DNA of 64,000 nt from NCBI GenBank assembly GCA_016946835.1, contig JACVTC010000044.1:246001-310000 (forward strand), written 5' to 3'. The stretch comes from Neocallimastix lanati (nom. inval.) (lineage: Eukaryota; Neocallimastigomycota; Neocallimastigomycetes; Neocallimastigales; Neocallimastigaceae). The stretch's first letter is position 1, and each line of letters opens with the position of its first letter. This document shows positions 19,151 to 29,599 of the stretch, one piece after another. The notes beneath the pieces were generated by a model. The model saw only the letters and a program-made list of their open reading frames with translations, was not told the origin of the DNA and did no database searches. Made by a program: the position numbers and the translations under genes.

Positions 19151-20165
19151 ATAAATAATAGAATATAATTTAATTTATTAATTTATATAATATTTATTTA
19201 TATTTATTTATTTTTATGTGTATATATTTATCTATTTACATTTAATGAATACTTGAATGTATATGGATTTTAATCTATCATCTTGTATAAATTTATGTTA
19301 ATTATCTTTTAAACTATTTATTTAATTAATTTTTAATTTATTCTATGTTATGAAAAATGCATGAGAGACATGTGTCATTAATTGTGATGTGCGTGACTTT
19401 TATGTGCTATCTATTTTTAATAGTATAATTATATATTTTATTACCAAGTTAACTTCTCTATATTAAAATAACAAAATATCAGGAATGGTTATATTTAGGA
19501 TTATTTACATATAAAAATTAGTTGTTGAATAATATAAATATACTTAATAATAATATATAAGAATATAATTATATAATAAATATTGATATAATAAATAATA
19601 TCAACTATATATATATTTAATTATAACTATTTCATAATATTATAATATATAGAAAGAATTAAGTATTTTTAAAGTGAACTTTAAAATAAATAAGAATATT
19701 TAAGTTATATATATAATAATATTATTATATATATTTAGAAGAAATTAACTATTTAATTTAATATATTTAATATATTTCATATAATTATTAATAATATATA
19801 TATGAATATTTAATAATATATGAATAAGAAATTATATAATTATGAAGAAATTAACTATTTAATTTAATATATTTAATATTATTATTAATAATATATATGA
19901 ATATTGAATAATATATGAATAAGAAATTATTTCAAATTTTATTATGGACAGAAAAGATATAAATTTAATATTTAATTATTATTATTATTAAATATACAGA
20001 ATACGTTGCTACTCTTGTTTTTAATAATAATGAAGGATATTTAATAATTTAATATGATTTTTTATAAAAGTATTAATAATACAATTCATTTGTTTTTAGT
20101 TATCTTGGTAATCCTATCTTCTTTTTTAAATTATTTTGTTATTTTTTTATTAATATTCATATTTA
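19151..20165. repeat. AT-rich spacer with a 106-bp tandem duplication
   Basis: GAAGAAATTAACTATTTAAT begins at 19738 and again at 19844, and the following 100 bases are nearly the same. 19990-20165 is homologous to the downstream flank of the protease relics at 12560-12740. 19360-19410 (GAGACATGTGTCATTAATTG and on) is slightly richer in G+C but shows no gene. Confidence 0.65.
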
Positions 20166-20605
20166 TTATATTTTAATATATACATAAGCATTATCAATAG
20201 AATAACTTCAACAAAGAAAATTTTAAATATCTTAAAAATGTTTTAATTCTTTTACCATTCACCATATACTAAAAATATATTCTCTTTCTTTAATTTTAAA
20301 ATCAATATCATCATTTAATTCATCACTCTTCGAAATTATAGGTTACCAATCTAATTTTTTTTTTTTTTTAATAATTTTAAAATCAATATTATCATTTAAT
20401 TCATCACTCTTCGAAATAATAGGTTACCAATCTAATTTTTTTTTTTAATATATTGATATGTTTTAGTATTATAATAAACCATGTATAATTCGTTCAATAA
20501 AAATAATAGAGAATTTCCTTATATAAATTACATTGAATAATAGAATTTTTTTTTTTTTTTTTTTTAAATTTTCAATTCATATGTTGATATTTCAATTTCT
20601 TTTTT
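20165..20605 (-). pseudogene. trypsin-fold protein C-terminal relic, copy C (inverted)
   Basis: Minus-strand match to the 3' end of the 18089-19150 gene: GAATTATACATGGTTTATTATA, AGATTGGTAACCTA and AAAGAGAATATATTTTTAG pieces. An 81-bp tandem duplication inside it repeats CATCACTCTTCGAAAT at 20321 and 20402. Its junction with an ankyrin relic on the opposite strand is the same as in copies A and B. Confidence 0.7.
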
Positions 20606-20610
20606 ATTTT

Positions 20611-20965
20611 AGTTAGATGAAACACTATTATTTAAATTATGAGAAAGTAGAAATAAAGAGTTAGTAGAATGCTTAGTTGAACAAGGAACAGATGTAGATA
20701 AAAAAAATAAATAAATAAATACGATGAAACACCATTATTTTATGATATTCATAGAAGAAATTATAATATAGAAAAATATTTATTAAAACATGGATCATAT
20801 ATAGATATAAAAAGTAAAAAAATATATTTATATATATATATATTTAAGACATGTGAAAGTGATAAGAAATTAATTAGGAGAATATTTAATAGAACATGGA
20901 ACAATTATAAATAAAAAAAATGAATATTTAATAAAACTATTAAATAATACACATATAATTAAATA
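20611..20965 (+). pseudogene. ankyrin-repeat relic, copy C
   Basis: Plus-strand ankyrin pieces: LDETLLFKL, ESRNKELVECLVEQGTDVD, then YDETPLFYDIHRRNYNIEK and LLKHGSYIDIKS, separated by stops. It matches copies A and B in inverse orientation and the tail of the pseudogene at 36240-36560. Confidence 0.7.
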
Positions 20966-21037
20966 TTTTTATATAATAATTGATTATTAAAATTAAAATT
21001 TAATTTAGAAATGTGTAAAAATAAAAAAAAAATTAAA

Positions 21038-21075
<38 letters not shown>

Positions 21076-21084
21076 AAATTTAAT

Positions 21085-21128
<44 letters not shown>

Positions 21129-21329
21129 AAAAGAGAGTTAAATATTTATTTTTTTAATAATTACTTTTTGAGAGTTATAATTATTTAAAAAGGTAAAATA
21201 AAAATAAAATTTATCCATCAGGGAAAAATTTTTTTCCCTGATGGATAAATTTTATTTTTATATATTTTTTCCCTGATGGATAAATATTATTTATATATAT
21301 ATTTTTTTCTTATTATCAATAATATTAAT
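20965..21329 (+). repeat. ankyrin 5' flank, first part, with a 64-bp palindrome
   Basis: Two poly-A runs (about 21043-21073 and 21090-21126), the TTTTTGAGAGTTATAA box, then a near-perfect palindrome at 21198-21261 centred on GGGAAAAATTTTTTTCCC with ATTTATCCATCA and TGATGGATAAAT arms. A third direct copy of CCCTGATGGATAAAT follows at 21273. The flank is cut at 21329 by an insertion and resumes at 22268. Confidence 0.75.
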
Positions 21330-22267
21330 AAGGATGTAACAGGTTAGAATCCTCCTCATGGCATCAAATAATCGGATGAGGTTTCTATCCTGTGATATAA
21401 AACAAATATGTGTAGCAACATATTTGTATATTTGAATATTTGTATATTCAGATATTAAATTTATATCTTATTATTTATAATAATTTATATTATTATATAT
21501 TTTATATTATTATTTATATTTTATATTATTTATATTTTGTATATATTATTTATATTCCTTATATATATTTCTTAAATATTAAATTATACTTCTTATTTTA
21601 AATTATTAAAGTTTATAATTATTAAAGTATATATAATTAATATAATAGTTTATATTATTTATATATTATTCATATTAAAATATTATTTATTTATATATAT
21701 TATGTTTATATATATATATATATATATTTATTTATAATAATTATATATTATTAATACTTTACAGTATAATTAATATTAACTCTTTTTCTTGTTTTGTTTT
21801 TCTTTAGTTGAAATAATATTGTAATTATAAAATAAATATTAATAAAAATTATTAATAACTCAAATACACTTATTAAACTAGCTACAACATAAAGAATATC
21901 ACATTACCTGGAATATCATGAGACCACACGTGATATTCATAAGGCTTTCCCTCAAATGATTATTTCACCCAACCCTGATACTACGCTTTGAATTGAAGCA
22001 TAGACCTTGATGATAGTAAAACTTCCAATCGCCAATGATTACACCCACTAGGGAGGAGTTAATGATTCCGTTCTGATGCTCGAGGTCAATAGAGATATAT
22101 GTAGGAGCATTAGGAATGCATCTCCAGGCAGTGTGTAACGACGATTGAAAGCGGCGAAGCTGTTACAGTATGCCAATAACTCATCACCTTACAGTTAATT
22201 AATAACTGTATAGCCATATGGGAGGTGGGTACCTATATGCGCAAGTCTATGTTTTTTTTTTTTTTTA
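21330..22267 (+). mobile_element. 938-bp insertion flanked by 16-bp direct repeats
   Basis: TATCAATAATATTAAT is present at 21314-21329 and again at 22268-22283, and the ankyrin flank continues across if the block between is removed. The block holds a hairpin (ACAGGTTAGAATCCTC pairing with GAGGTTTCTATCCTGT, about 21338-21402), a short copy of the minisatellite element (21399-21870), and a visibly G+C-richer stretch at 21890-22255 ending in a T-run. Both strands of the G+C-rich part have many stops. A target duplication of this length is typical of non-LTR (LINE/SINE) insertion, but the class is not proven. Confidence 0.7.
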
Positions 22268-22774
22268 TATCAATAATATTAATATTTCTTAATATTTTTA
22301 TTATAAGATAATTATTAAAAAATCTTAAAAATAGATATAGAAAAATATCTTAAATATAAATATAAATATAAATATAATTATATATATAAATTTATTTCTG
22401 ATAAAGATTTTTTTTTTTTTTTAATAGATTGAATATCCCCTTTTAAACTATCTTTTATTATTTTAATTATTTTAAAATATTTATATTTTGAATTACATAG
22501 TTTATTTTAATTAAATGAATTTATGATATAAATATAAATGTATTCCTTTTTATTTTTTATTTTCTATTTTATATTACTTTTATTTTATTTTTTTTTTTTT
22601 TTTATTTTAAAAAAATTAAAAAATACAATTATATATTATTTTTTAAATAAATAATAGCTTTTATAATTATTATTTATATTATTTTATATTTACTGAAATT
22701 AAAAAAAAAAAATTAATTTTCAAATAAAAATAGTAAAAAATAAAATAATAAATGAAGTATCAGTTACAAGTAAT
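22268..22774 (+). promoter_or_regulatory. ankyrin 5' flank, second part
   Basis: Resumes with AATATTTTTATTATAAGATAATTA and includes AATAGATTGAATATCCCC, TTTTGAATTACATAGTTTATTTT, and ends with AATAAATGAAGTATCAG and TTACAAGTAAT immediately before the leader ATG. Homologous to the flanks at 28130-28829, 31430-32008 and 36560-37305. Confidence 0.55.
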
Positions 22775-23645
22775 ATGAATAACCTTTTGAAAAAGAGAGA
22801 TATAAAATCTGAATAACATTATGATAATGGACATACATCTAAAATCTAAAAGGTTAAAAACTGAAACAAATAATGATAAATTTATAACTTCTTCTTAAAT
22901 AAAAGAAATAATAAAAAATTCTAATAAAGGAATTAAAAAATATTTTTGATATTTCAAAATTTTATGATAATGAATTTATTAAATGTTTACTTCTTCTCTA
23001 TAATAAATCAATCTCTTACCAAGAATTTTAAAAAATAAAATTTCTAACGAAAAATATACAATTATAATATATTATGAAAAAGGGTATAATTATTCTTCTG
23101 AAATAAATTATATAATAGATAATGGGAATAAAGAATTATTAAAATATTTAGTAGAACGTTGTGTGGATATAAATAAAGTTGTTTTATAAGAACGGTGAAA
23201 TTCCTTTATATGATGCATGCAGAAGTAGAAATAAAGATTTAATGGAATATTTAGTAGATAATGGTGCATAAATAAATAGAGAAAAATGGAATGGTGGAAC
23301 ACCATTATTTGACGTATATGAAAACGGAAATAAAGATTTAGTAGAATATTAAGTAAAACATGGAGCAAAATATAAATAAAGAAAATATAAATGATGAAAC
23401 CTCTTTATTTAATGCATGATGTAGTGGAAATGAATATTTAGTAGAATATTTAGTAGAACATGGAGTAGATATAAATAAAGAAAATACATATCTTGAAACA
23501 CCTTTATTTAATGCATGCAATAGTGGAAATAAAGAATTAACAAAATACTAATTAGAAAATGGATCAAATATAAATAAAGATGGTGAAACATCATTATTCA
23601 ACTCGTGTAAAAGAGGAAATAAAGACTTATTATTTAATAAATAAA
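22775..23645 (+). pseudogene. E-type ankyrin gene, decayed
   Basis: Starts with the leader (MNNLLKKRDIKSE then a stop, then DNGHTSK and a shift, RLKTETNNDKF) and continues through the conserved helical segment (IFDISKFYDNEFIKC) into about six 33-residue repeats such as ETPLFNACNSGNKELTKY. Several stops and one-base indels, many in A-runs, break it. The closest layout is the gene at 2218-3636. Followed by an (ATA)n microsatellite near 23655-23683. Confidence 0.8.
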
Positions 23646-23654
23646 TTTTAAAAT

Positions 23655-23688
<34 letters not shown>

Positions 23689-24086
23689 CATTAATAAATA
23701 AATAAAAAAATTAAAAAATTAGTTTAAAATTTATCTATTTATTTTTTTTTTTTTATTTAAATAGAGTTGACTTTAATAATTTGATTTAGGAAATTATAAC
23801 TTTTAAAAGGTAAAATATTTTTTTTCTGATGGTTAAATTTTATTTTTATTTAAAATTTTTTATTTCTAATTATTAATATTTTCAATGTTTTCATTATAAG
23901 ATGAAGAATTAAAGAATTTTAAGAATAAAATTAAAAATATATATAAAATAAATATAATTATATATAATTATATATATAAATATATTTCGGACTTAGTTTT
24001 TTTTTTATTTTTTTTTTTTATTTTTTATTTTTTATTTTTTTTTTTTTTTAAAAAAAAAAGATTGAATATTCCTTAAACTTTATTTC

Positions 24087-24136
<50 letters not shown>

Positions 24137-24227
24137 ATCTCACATGTAAACATAAATATTTAAAATATTTTTGTATTACATGGTTTATTTTAATTAGATA
24201 AATTTACATTATAAATATAAAGATATT

Positions 24228-24272
<45 letters not shown>

Positions 24273-24423
24273 TAAAAATATATAATTATATTTATTAAAT
24301 AAATAATAGCTTTTATAATTATTATTTATAATAATTTATATTTACTAAAAATAAAAAAATTATTTTTTCCAATAGAAAATATTAGAAAAATAAATAATAA
24401 ACGAAGTATCAACCACAAATAAT
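23646..24423 (+). promoter_or_regulatory. ankyrin 5' flank module
   Basis: Islands in family order: AAATAGAGTTGACTTTAATAA near 23758, TTTTCTGATGGTTAAATTTTA near 23822, ATTTCGGACTTAGTTTTTT near 23983, poly-T of about 43 bases near 24090-24132, TATTACATGGTTTATTTTAA near 24174, a second poly-T near 24232-24270, then AAATAATAAACGAAGTATC before the ATG at 24424. Confidence 0.55.
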
Positions 24424-24600
24424 ATGGATAACAGTGTAACGAAGAAAGGTATAAAATCTAAAGATGATAATGGACATACATTTAAAAGGTTAAAACTGAA
24501 ACAAATAATCTATAAAATGATAAATTTATAACTTCTTCTGAAATAAAAGAACTAATAATGAATTCTAATATGGAGGAAATAAAACATATTCCTTTTTTTT
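24424..24600 (+). pseudogene. isolated ankyrin leader, truncated
   Basis: MDNSVTKKGIKSKDDNGHT then FKRLK, followed by a one-base shift and ITSSEIKELIMNSNMEEIK in another frame, then it stops at a poly-T run. No repeats follow. It was cut off by a second flank copy (24610-24834), leaving two promoter/leader units in tandem. Confidence 0.75.
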
Positions 24601-24609
24601 TTTTTTTTT

Positions 24610-24834
24610 TTTTTATTTATTTATTTATTTATTTATTTATATATTTATTTTTACTTTTAAAAAATATGATTATGAATTTAATAAATAAATAAATAATAAA
24701 TTTAATAGTAACTATTTATATTTATATTTATTTATTTATATTTATTTATATTTATTGAATATAAAAAAATTAAATTTCAAATAGGAAATAATAATAAAAA
24801 AAAAAACATTAATACAGTATCAAATACAAATAAT
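24610..24834 (+). promoter_or_regulatory. ankyrin 5' flank, proximal part only
   Basis: AAAAAATATGATTATGAATT, AATAAATAAATAATAAATTT, TTTCAAATAGGAAATAATAA and ACAGTATCAAATACAAATAAT lead straight to the ATT that replaces the start codon at 24835. Only the last 225 bases or so of the usual flank are present. Confidence 0.5.
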
Positions 24835-27204
24835 ATTAATAACCGTAAAAAGAAGAGAAATACAAATTCTGAAAAGAATAATGATGTTGGACATACGTCT
24901 AAAAGATTAAAAAAAAATAAAAGTAAAAAACAAATTAAAAAGGAGGAAAAACTAATATTCAACGCATGTATTAATGGAAATAAAGAATCAGTTGAACGCT
25001 TAATAAAACAGGGAGTAAATATAAATCAAGAAAATGAATCCAAAGAAACTCCATTATTCATTGCATGTAGTAATGGAAATAAAGAATTAATAGAATACTT
25101 AGTAGAACAGGGAGCAAATATAAATAAAGAAAATGTTTTCCAAGAAACTCCATTATTCATTGCATGTAGGAGTGGAAATAAAGATTTAGTTGAATATTTA
25201 GTAAAACATGGAGCAGATATAAATAAAGAAAATAAATATGGGGAAATACCATTGTTAATAGCACACTTTAGTAAAAATAAAGATATAGTAGAATACTTAG
25301 TAGAATGTATAGTAGATATAAACCAAGAAAATAAATATGGAAAAGTACCAATATTTTATGCATGTGAATTTGGAAATAAAGAATTAGTAGAATATTTAAT
25401 AGAACACGGAGCAGAAATAAATAAAGAAAAATGTAATGGTGAAACACTATTATTTGATGCATGCTATTATGGAAATATAGATTTAGTTAAGTATCTAGTA
25501 GAACATGGAGCAAATATAAATAAAGAAAATGTAAATGGTAACACACCTTTATTTAAAGCAATTGACGGCAGAAATAAAATTATAGTTGAATATTTAGTAG
25601 AACGTGGAGCAGATATAAATAAAGAAGAAAATAAATACAATGAAACACCTTTATTAAAGGCAATTAGATATGGATATAAAGAATTAATAGAATATTTAGT
25701 AGAACATGGAGTAGATATAAATAAAGAAAATAAAGATGGTGAAATACCTTTATTTAAGGCAATTAAATATGGAAATGAAGAATTAGTGGAATATTTAGTA
25801 AAGCATGGAGCAGATATAAATAAAGAAAATAAATTAAAAGAAACATCATTATTTAAAGCCTGTGAAAGTAAAAACGAATATTTAGTGCAATACTTAGTTG
25901 AACGTGGAGCAGATATAACTAAAGAAAATGAAGACGGTGAAACAATATTATTCATCCCCTGTAGAAGTGGAAATAAAAATTTATTTAAATACTTAGTAAA
26001 ACATGGAGCAGATATAAATAAAGAAAATAAATACAATGAAACACCATTATTTAAGGCAGTTAGAAATGGAAATAAATATTTAGTAGAATACTTAGTAGAA
26101 CATGGAGCCGATATAAATAAAGAAAATAAATTAAAAGAAACACCATTATTTTGTGCATGTGAAAGTGGTAATGAAGATTTAATTAAATATTTAGTAGAAC
26201 ATAACGCAGTTATAAATAAAGAAAATGAAGATAGTAATAAACCATTATTTAAGGCAATTGAAAGTGGAAATAGAAATTTAATTGAATACTTAGTAAAACT
26301 GGGAGCAGATATAAATAAAGAAAATGTAAATGGTGAAACACCTTTATTTTGGGCAGTTAAATATGGAAATATAGGATTAATAGATTATTTAGTAGAACAT
26401 GGAGCAGATATAAATAAAGAAATTAAATATGGTGAAACACCTTTATTTTGGGCAGTTAAATATAAAAATAAAGAATTAATAGAATACTTAGTAGAACAGG
26501 GAGCAGATATAAATAAAGAAAATGAAGTTGGTGAAACACCCTTATTAAATGCTATTAAATATATAAATCAGGAATTAGTGGAATATTTAGTAAAACTTGG
26601 AGCAGATATAAATAAAGAAAATAAATTAAAAGAAACACCATTATTTAAGGCCTTTGAAAGTGAAAATAAGGATTTAGTACAATACTTACTAGAACAAGGA
26701 GTAGATATAAATAAAGAAGATAAATACAATGAAACACCATTATTTAATGCAGTTACCTATGGAAATAAGGAAATAGTAGAATATATAGTAAAACATGGAG
26801 CGGATATAAATAAAGAAGATAGATTTAAAGAAACACCATTATTTAAGGCAATTACATATGGAAAAAAAGAATTAGTAAAATATTTAGTAGAACATGGAGC
26901 AAATATAAATAAAGAAAATAAAGATGGTGAAACACCATTATTTAAAGCAATTAAAAGTGGAAATAAAAAATTAGTTGAATTTTTAGTAGAACATAAAGCA
27001 GAAATAAATAAAGAAAATAAAGATGGTGAAACACCATTATTTAAAGCCTGTGAAAGTGAAAATGAAGATCTAGTACAATACTTAGTAAAACATGGAGCAG
27101 ATATAAATAAAGAAAATAAATATGGTGAAACACCATTATCCAAGGCAATTGAAACTGGAAATAATGAAATAGCAGAATGTTTAGTAGAATCTACAATAAT
27201 ATAA
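24835..27204 (+). CDS. E-type ankyrin protein with ATT in place of the start codon
   Basis: An uninterrupted frame of 789 codons. At 24835 the family context CAAATAAT-ATG-AATAAC reads CAAATAAT-ATT-AATAAC, and there is no in-frame ATG before the repeats. Read from there, it has a short leader (NNRKKKRNTNSEKNNDVGHT, SKRLKKNKSKKQIKKEEK) with a strong basic cluster, then 23 repeats of 33 residues such as ETPLFKAIKYGNKELVEYL. The second-helix start often has KAI rather than the NAC of the giant gene, so this is a distinct subfamily. There is no cap; it ends ECLVESTII and decayed repeat text continues to about 27260. Possibilities: a very recent start loss, near-cognate initiation, initiation at an internal TTG (25252), or a base error. 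The long intact frame argues the change is recent or tolerated. Confidence 0.72.
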   Translation: MNNRKKKRNTNSEKNNDVGHTSKRLKKNKSKKQIKKEEKLIFNACINGNKESVERLIKQGVNINQENESKETPLFIACSNGNKELIEYLVEQGANINKENVFQETPLFIACRSGNKDLVEYLVKHGADINKENKYGEIPLLIAHFSKNKDIVEYLVECIVDINQENKYGKVPIFYACEFGNKELVEYLIEHGAEINKEKCNGETLLFDACYYGNIDLVKYLVEHGANINKENVNGNTPLFKAIDGRNKIIVEYLVERGADINKEENKYNETPLLKAIRYGYKELIEYLVEHGVDINKENKDGEIPLFKAIKYGNEELVEYLVKHGADINKENKLKETSLFKACESKNEYLVQYLVERGADITKENEDGETILFIPCRSGNKNLFKYLVKHGADINKENKYNETPLFKAVRNGNKYLVEYLVEHGADINKENKLKETPLFCACESGNEDLIKYLVEHNAVINKENEDSNKPLFKAIESGNRNLIEYLVKLGADINKENVNGETPLFWAVKYGNIGLIDYLVEHGADINKEIKYGETPLFWAVKYKNKELIEYLVEQGADINKENEVGETPLLNAIKYINQELVEYLVKLGADINKENKLKETPLFKAFESENKDLVQYLLEQGVDINKEDKYNETPLFNAVTYGNKEIVEYIVKHGADINKEDRFKETPLFKAITYGKKELVKYLVEHGANINKENKDGETPLFKAIKSGNKKLVEFLVEHKAEINKENKDGETPLFKACESENEDLVQYLVKHGADINKENKYGETPLSKAIETGNNEIAECLVESTII

Positions 27205-27300
27205 ATAGAAAAAAATTAAGATAGTGAAATACCATTATTTTATACATGCTGTTGTAAAAATATTGAAAAAGAAAGAACAAAAAAAAAAAAAAAAAGAAAT
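27205..27300 (+). pseudogene. decayed last repeats of the preceding ankyrin gene
   Basis: After the stop, DSEIPLFYTCCCKNIEKE can be read in the same frame following a second stop, then an A-run. The ancestral array was therefore at least one repeat longer. Confidence 0.55.
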
Positions 27301-27333
27301 TGATTTCCCTATACGAATATTACTTTAATTTGT

Positions 27334-27401
<68 letters not shown>

Positions 27402-27439
27402 TTTTAAAAAAATAAATTATTTTTTTTTTTATTATTTAT

Positions 27440-27790
27440 TTATTAATTTATTTTTTCTTTGAAGTATTCCACCAACAATTTAAATATATATTATATATTT
27501 TTTTTTTTATTTATTTAATTCTAAAATAATTCTGTTTTTATTTATATTTTTAATTAGTTATTAAATCAATTCAATACTATTTATTGTTAAAAATTGTGGT
27601 ATATATAAATGTGGGTTATTATTCCATTGCCATCAATTTCAATTTAACTCTAAAGGAATTTTTTTTTTTTTTTTTTTTGTTGGCATAATCGATTAATAAT
27701 TCAACCATTTTAATATTATAACTAAAAGTAGTATATAGATTAGTGGATAAAGTTCATGTTTCAATATTAATTTATTTTATTTTTTTTATA
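27440..27790 (-). pseudogene. N-type ankyrin C-terminal relic
   Basis: Minus-strand pieces FKLLVEYFKEK (27450-27490) and YNIKMVELLIDYAN (27683-27720) correspond to the last repeats and cap start of the N-type proteins. Stops and a poly-T run separate them. Orientation is opposite to the neighbouring E-type genes. Confidence 0.65.
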
Positions 27791-28829
27791 TTTAGATACT
27801 ATTCTTATATTTTCATATAATAAAGAGATTCTTATTTCTAAAACAAAATTTCAAAAAAATAAAAAAAAAAAAAAAATTTAAAATTATTTTTTTAAAATTT
27901 TAAATAAGTAAATAAAATAATAAATATTATTTAACTTAAAAGCTTTTTTTTATTTTTATTTTTATTTTATTTTTATATGAATACATTATTTAATTACTAC
28001 TTAATATATAGATTTTAAAATTACAAAAAAAAAATAAAAAATAAAATAAAATAAAATAAAATAAAATAAAATAAAATAAATAATAAATAAATAATAAATA
28101 AATAAATAAATTAAAAAGTTAGTTAAAAATTTATTTATTTATTTAATGTTTTTCTTTTTTTTAAAATAAAAATAACTTAATTAGTTTTTTAGAGAGTTAT
28201 AAATAATAAATAACAAATTTTAGAAAGGTAAAATTTTTAATTAGTAATATTTTTAAAAATTTTTATTTTAAAATAGTACATTTAAAAATAGAAACAAAGA
28301 TATTAAATAAATTTAAAAAATAAATAAATAAATAAATATAAAATAAATAAATATTAACTATATAAAAATTTATTTCGGACATATATATATATTTTAAAGA
28401 TGGAATATCCCTTTTTAATTTTTTTTTAAATTTTATTTCTATTTATTATTATTATTATTTTTTTTAATTTTATATATATTTTTATATATATAGATATATA
28501 TAATAATTTTTATATATTTTGTATTACATGGTTTATTTTGATTAAATGAATTTACAATATAAATATAAAAGTATAAAAGTATTTCTTTTATTTTATTTTA
28601 TTTTATTTTATTTTATTTTATTTTATTTTATTTTATTTTTTAAAAAATATGATTATAAATTTAATAAATAAATATTAAACTTAATAATAACTATTTATAT
28701 CTATATATATATTTATATTTATTAAATATAAAAAAATTAAATTTCAAATAAGAAATAATAAAAATAAAAAAAAAAAAAAAAAAAATAATAATAATAATAA
28801 TAATAAACACAGTATCAAATACAAGTAAT
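27790..28829 (+). promoter_or_regulatory. AT-rich spacer, then ankyrin 5' flank module from about 28130
   Basis: 27790-28130 shows only A/T runs and (AAAT)n. From 28160 the family islands appear: AAAATAACTTAATTAG, TTTTTTAGAGAGTTATAA, TTTATTTCGGACATATATAT near 28370, AGATGGAATATCCC, TATTACATGGTTTATTTTGA near 28523, (TTTTA)n, then CAGTATCAAATACAAGTAAT before the ATG at 28830. Confidence 0.5.
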
Positions 28830-29595
28830 ATGAATAACCATGAAAAAAAAGAAAGATATAAATTCAGAAGAGAATAATGATGATGGAAGTACGTCTAAAA
28901 GATTAAAAAAACAAAACAAGTAATCAAGAAAATGATAAATATATAACTTCTTCTGAAATAAAAGAATTAATAAAGAATTCAAATTTGGAGGAATTAAAAA
29001 AAGTTTTTGATATTTCAAAATTTTATGATAATAAATTTATTAAATGGTTAATTAAATGGTTACACTTCTTCTTTATAAAAATCAAAGTTTTATTTCTATC
29101 ATGGATTTAAATAAATAAATTTTTAATGATAAATATAAAATTGTATTAAAATTTTTATAAGCCAGTATGATTTTTCATGGAGTGCTGCTTATGAAATTGA
29201 AAATGGAAATAAAAATTTTTTAAGATTTTTAGTAGAATATGGAATGGATATAAATCAAGCAATTTATAAGAATGGTGAAACAATATTATTTTATGAATGC
29301 AGAAGAGGAAATAAAGATTTAATAGAATACTTAGTAATACATGATGCATATATAAATAAAAAAAAAAATAAAGATGGTGAAACCCCATTAATCAACGCAT
29401 GCAAAAATGGAAATAAGGATTTAGTAGAATATTTAGTAAAACATGGAGAAAATATAAATAAAGAAAATAAATATAGGGAAACACCATTATTAAAAGCATG
29501 CTATAGCAGAAATAAAGATTTAGTAGAATACTAGATATAAATCAAGAAAATGAATATGGAAGAATACCATTATTTTATGCATGTAAAATTACATT
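28830..29595 (+). pseudogene. ankyrin leader and first repeats, broken by a retroelement
   Basis: The leader is frameshifted within the first codons by an A-run (the KKKDINSEENNDDGSTSKRL frame is not joined to the first ATG). The helical part (LKKVFDISKFYDNKFIKWL) and three E-type repeats (ETPLINACKNGNKDLVEYL) follow. The sequence is interrupted near 29595 by a copia-like fragment on the minus strand and the rest of the gene is not found on the far side. Confidence 0.75.
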
Positions 29596-29599
29596 AAAT

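Noticed and set aside
21890..22255. tRNA or tRNA-derived SINE in the G+C-rich block
   Set aside because: I could not find a convincing pair of A and B box promoter motifs or a cloverleaf. Left as part of an unclassified insertion.
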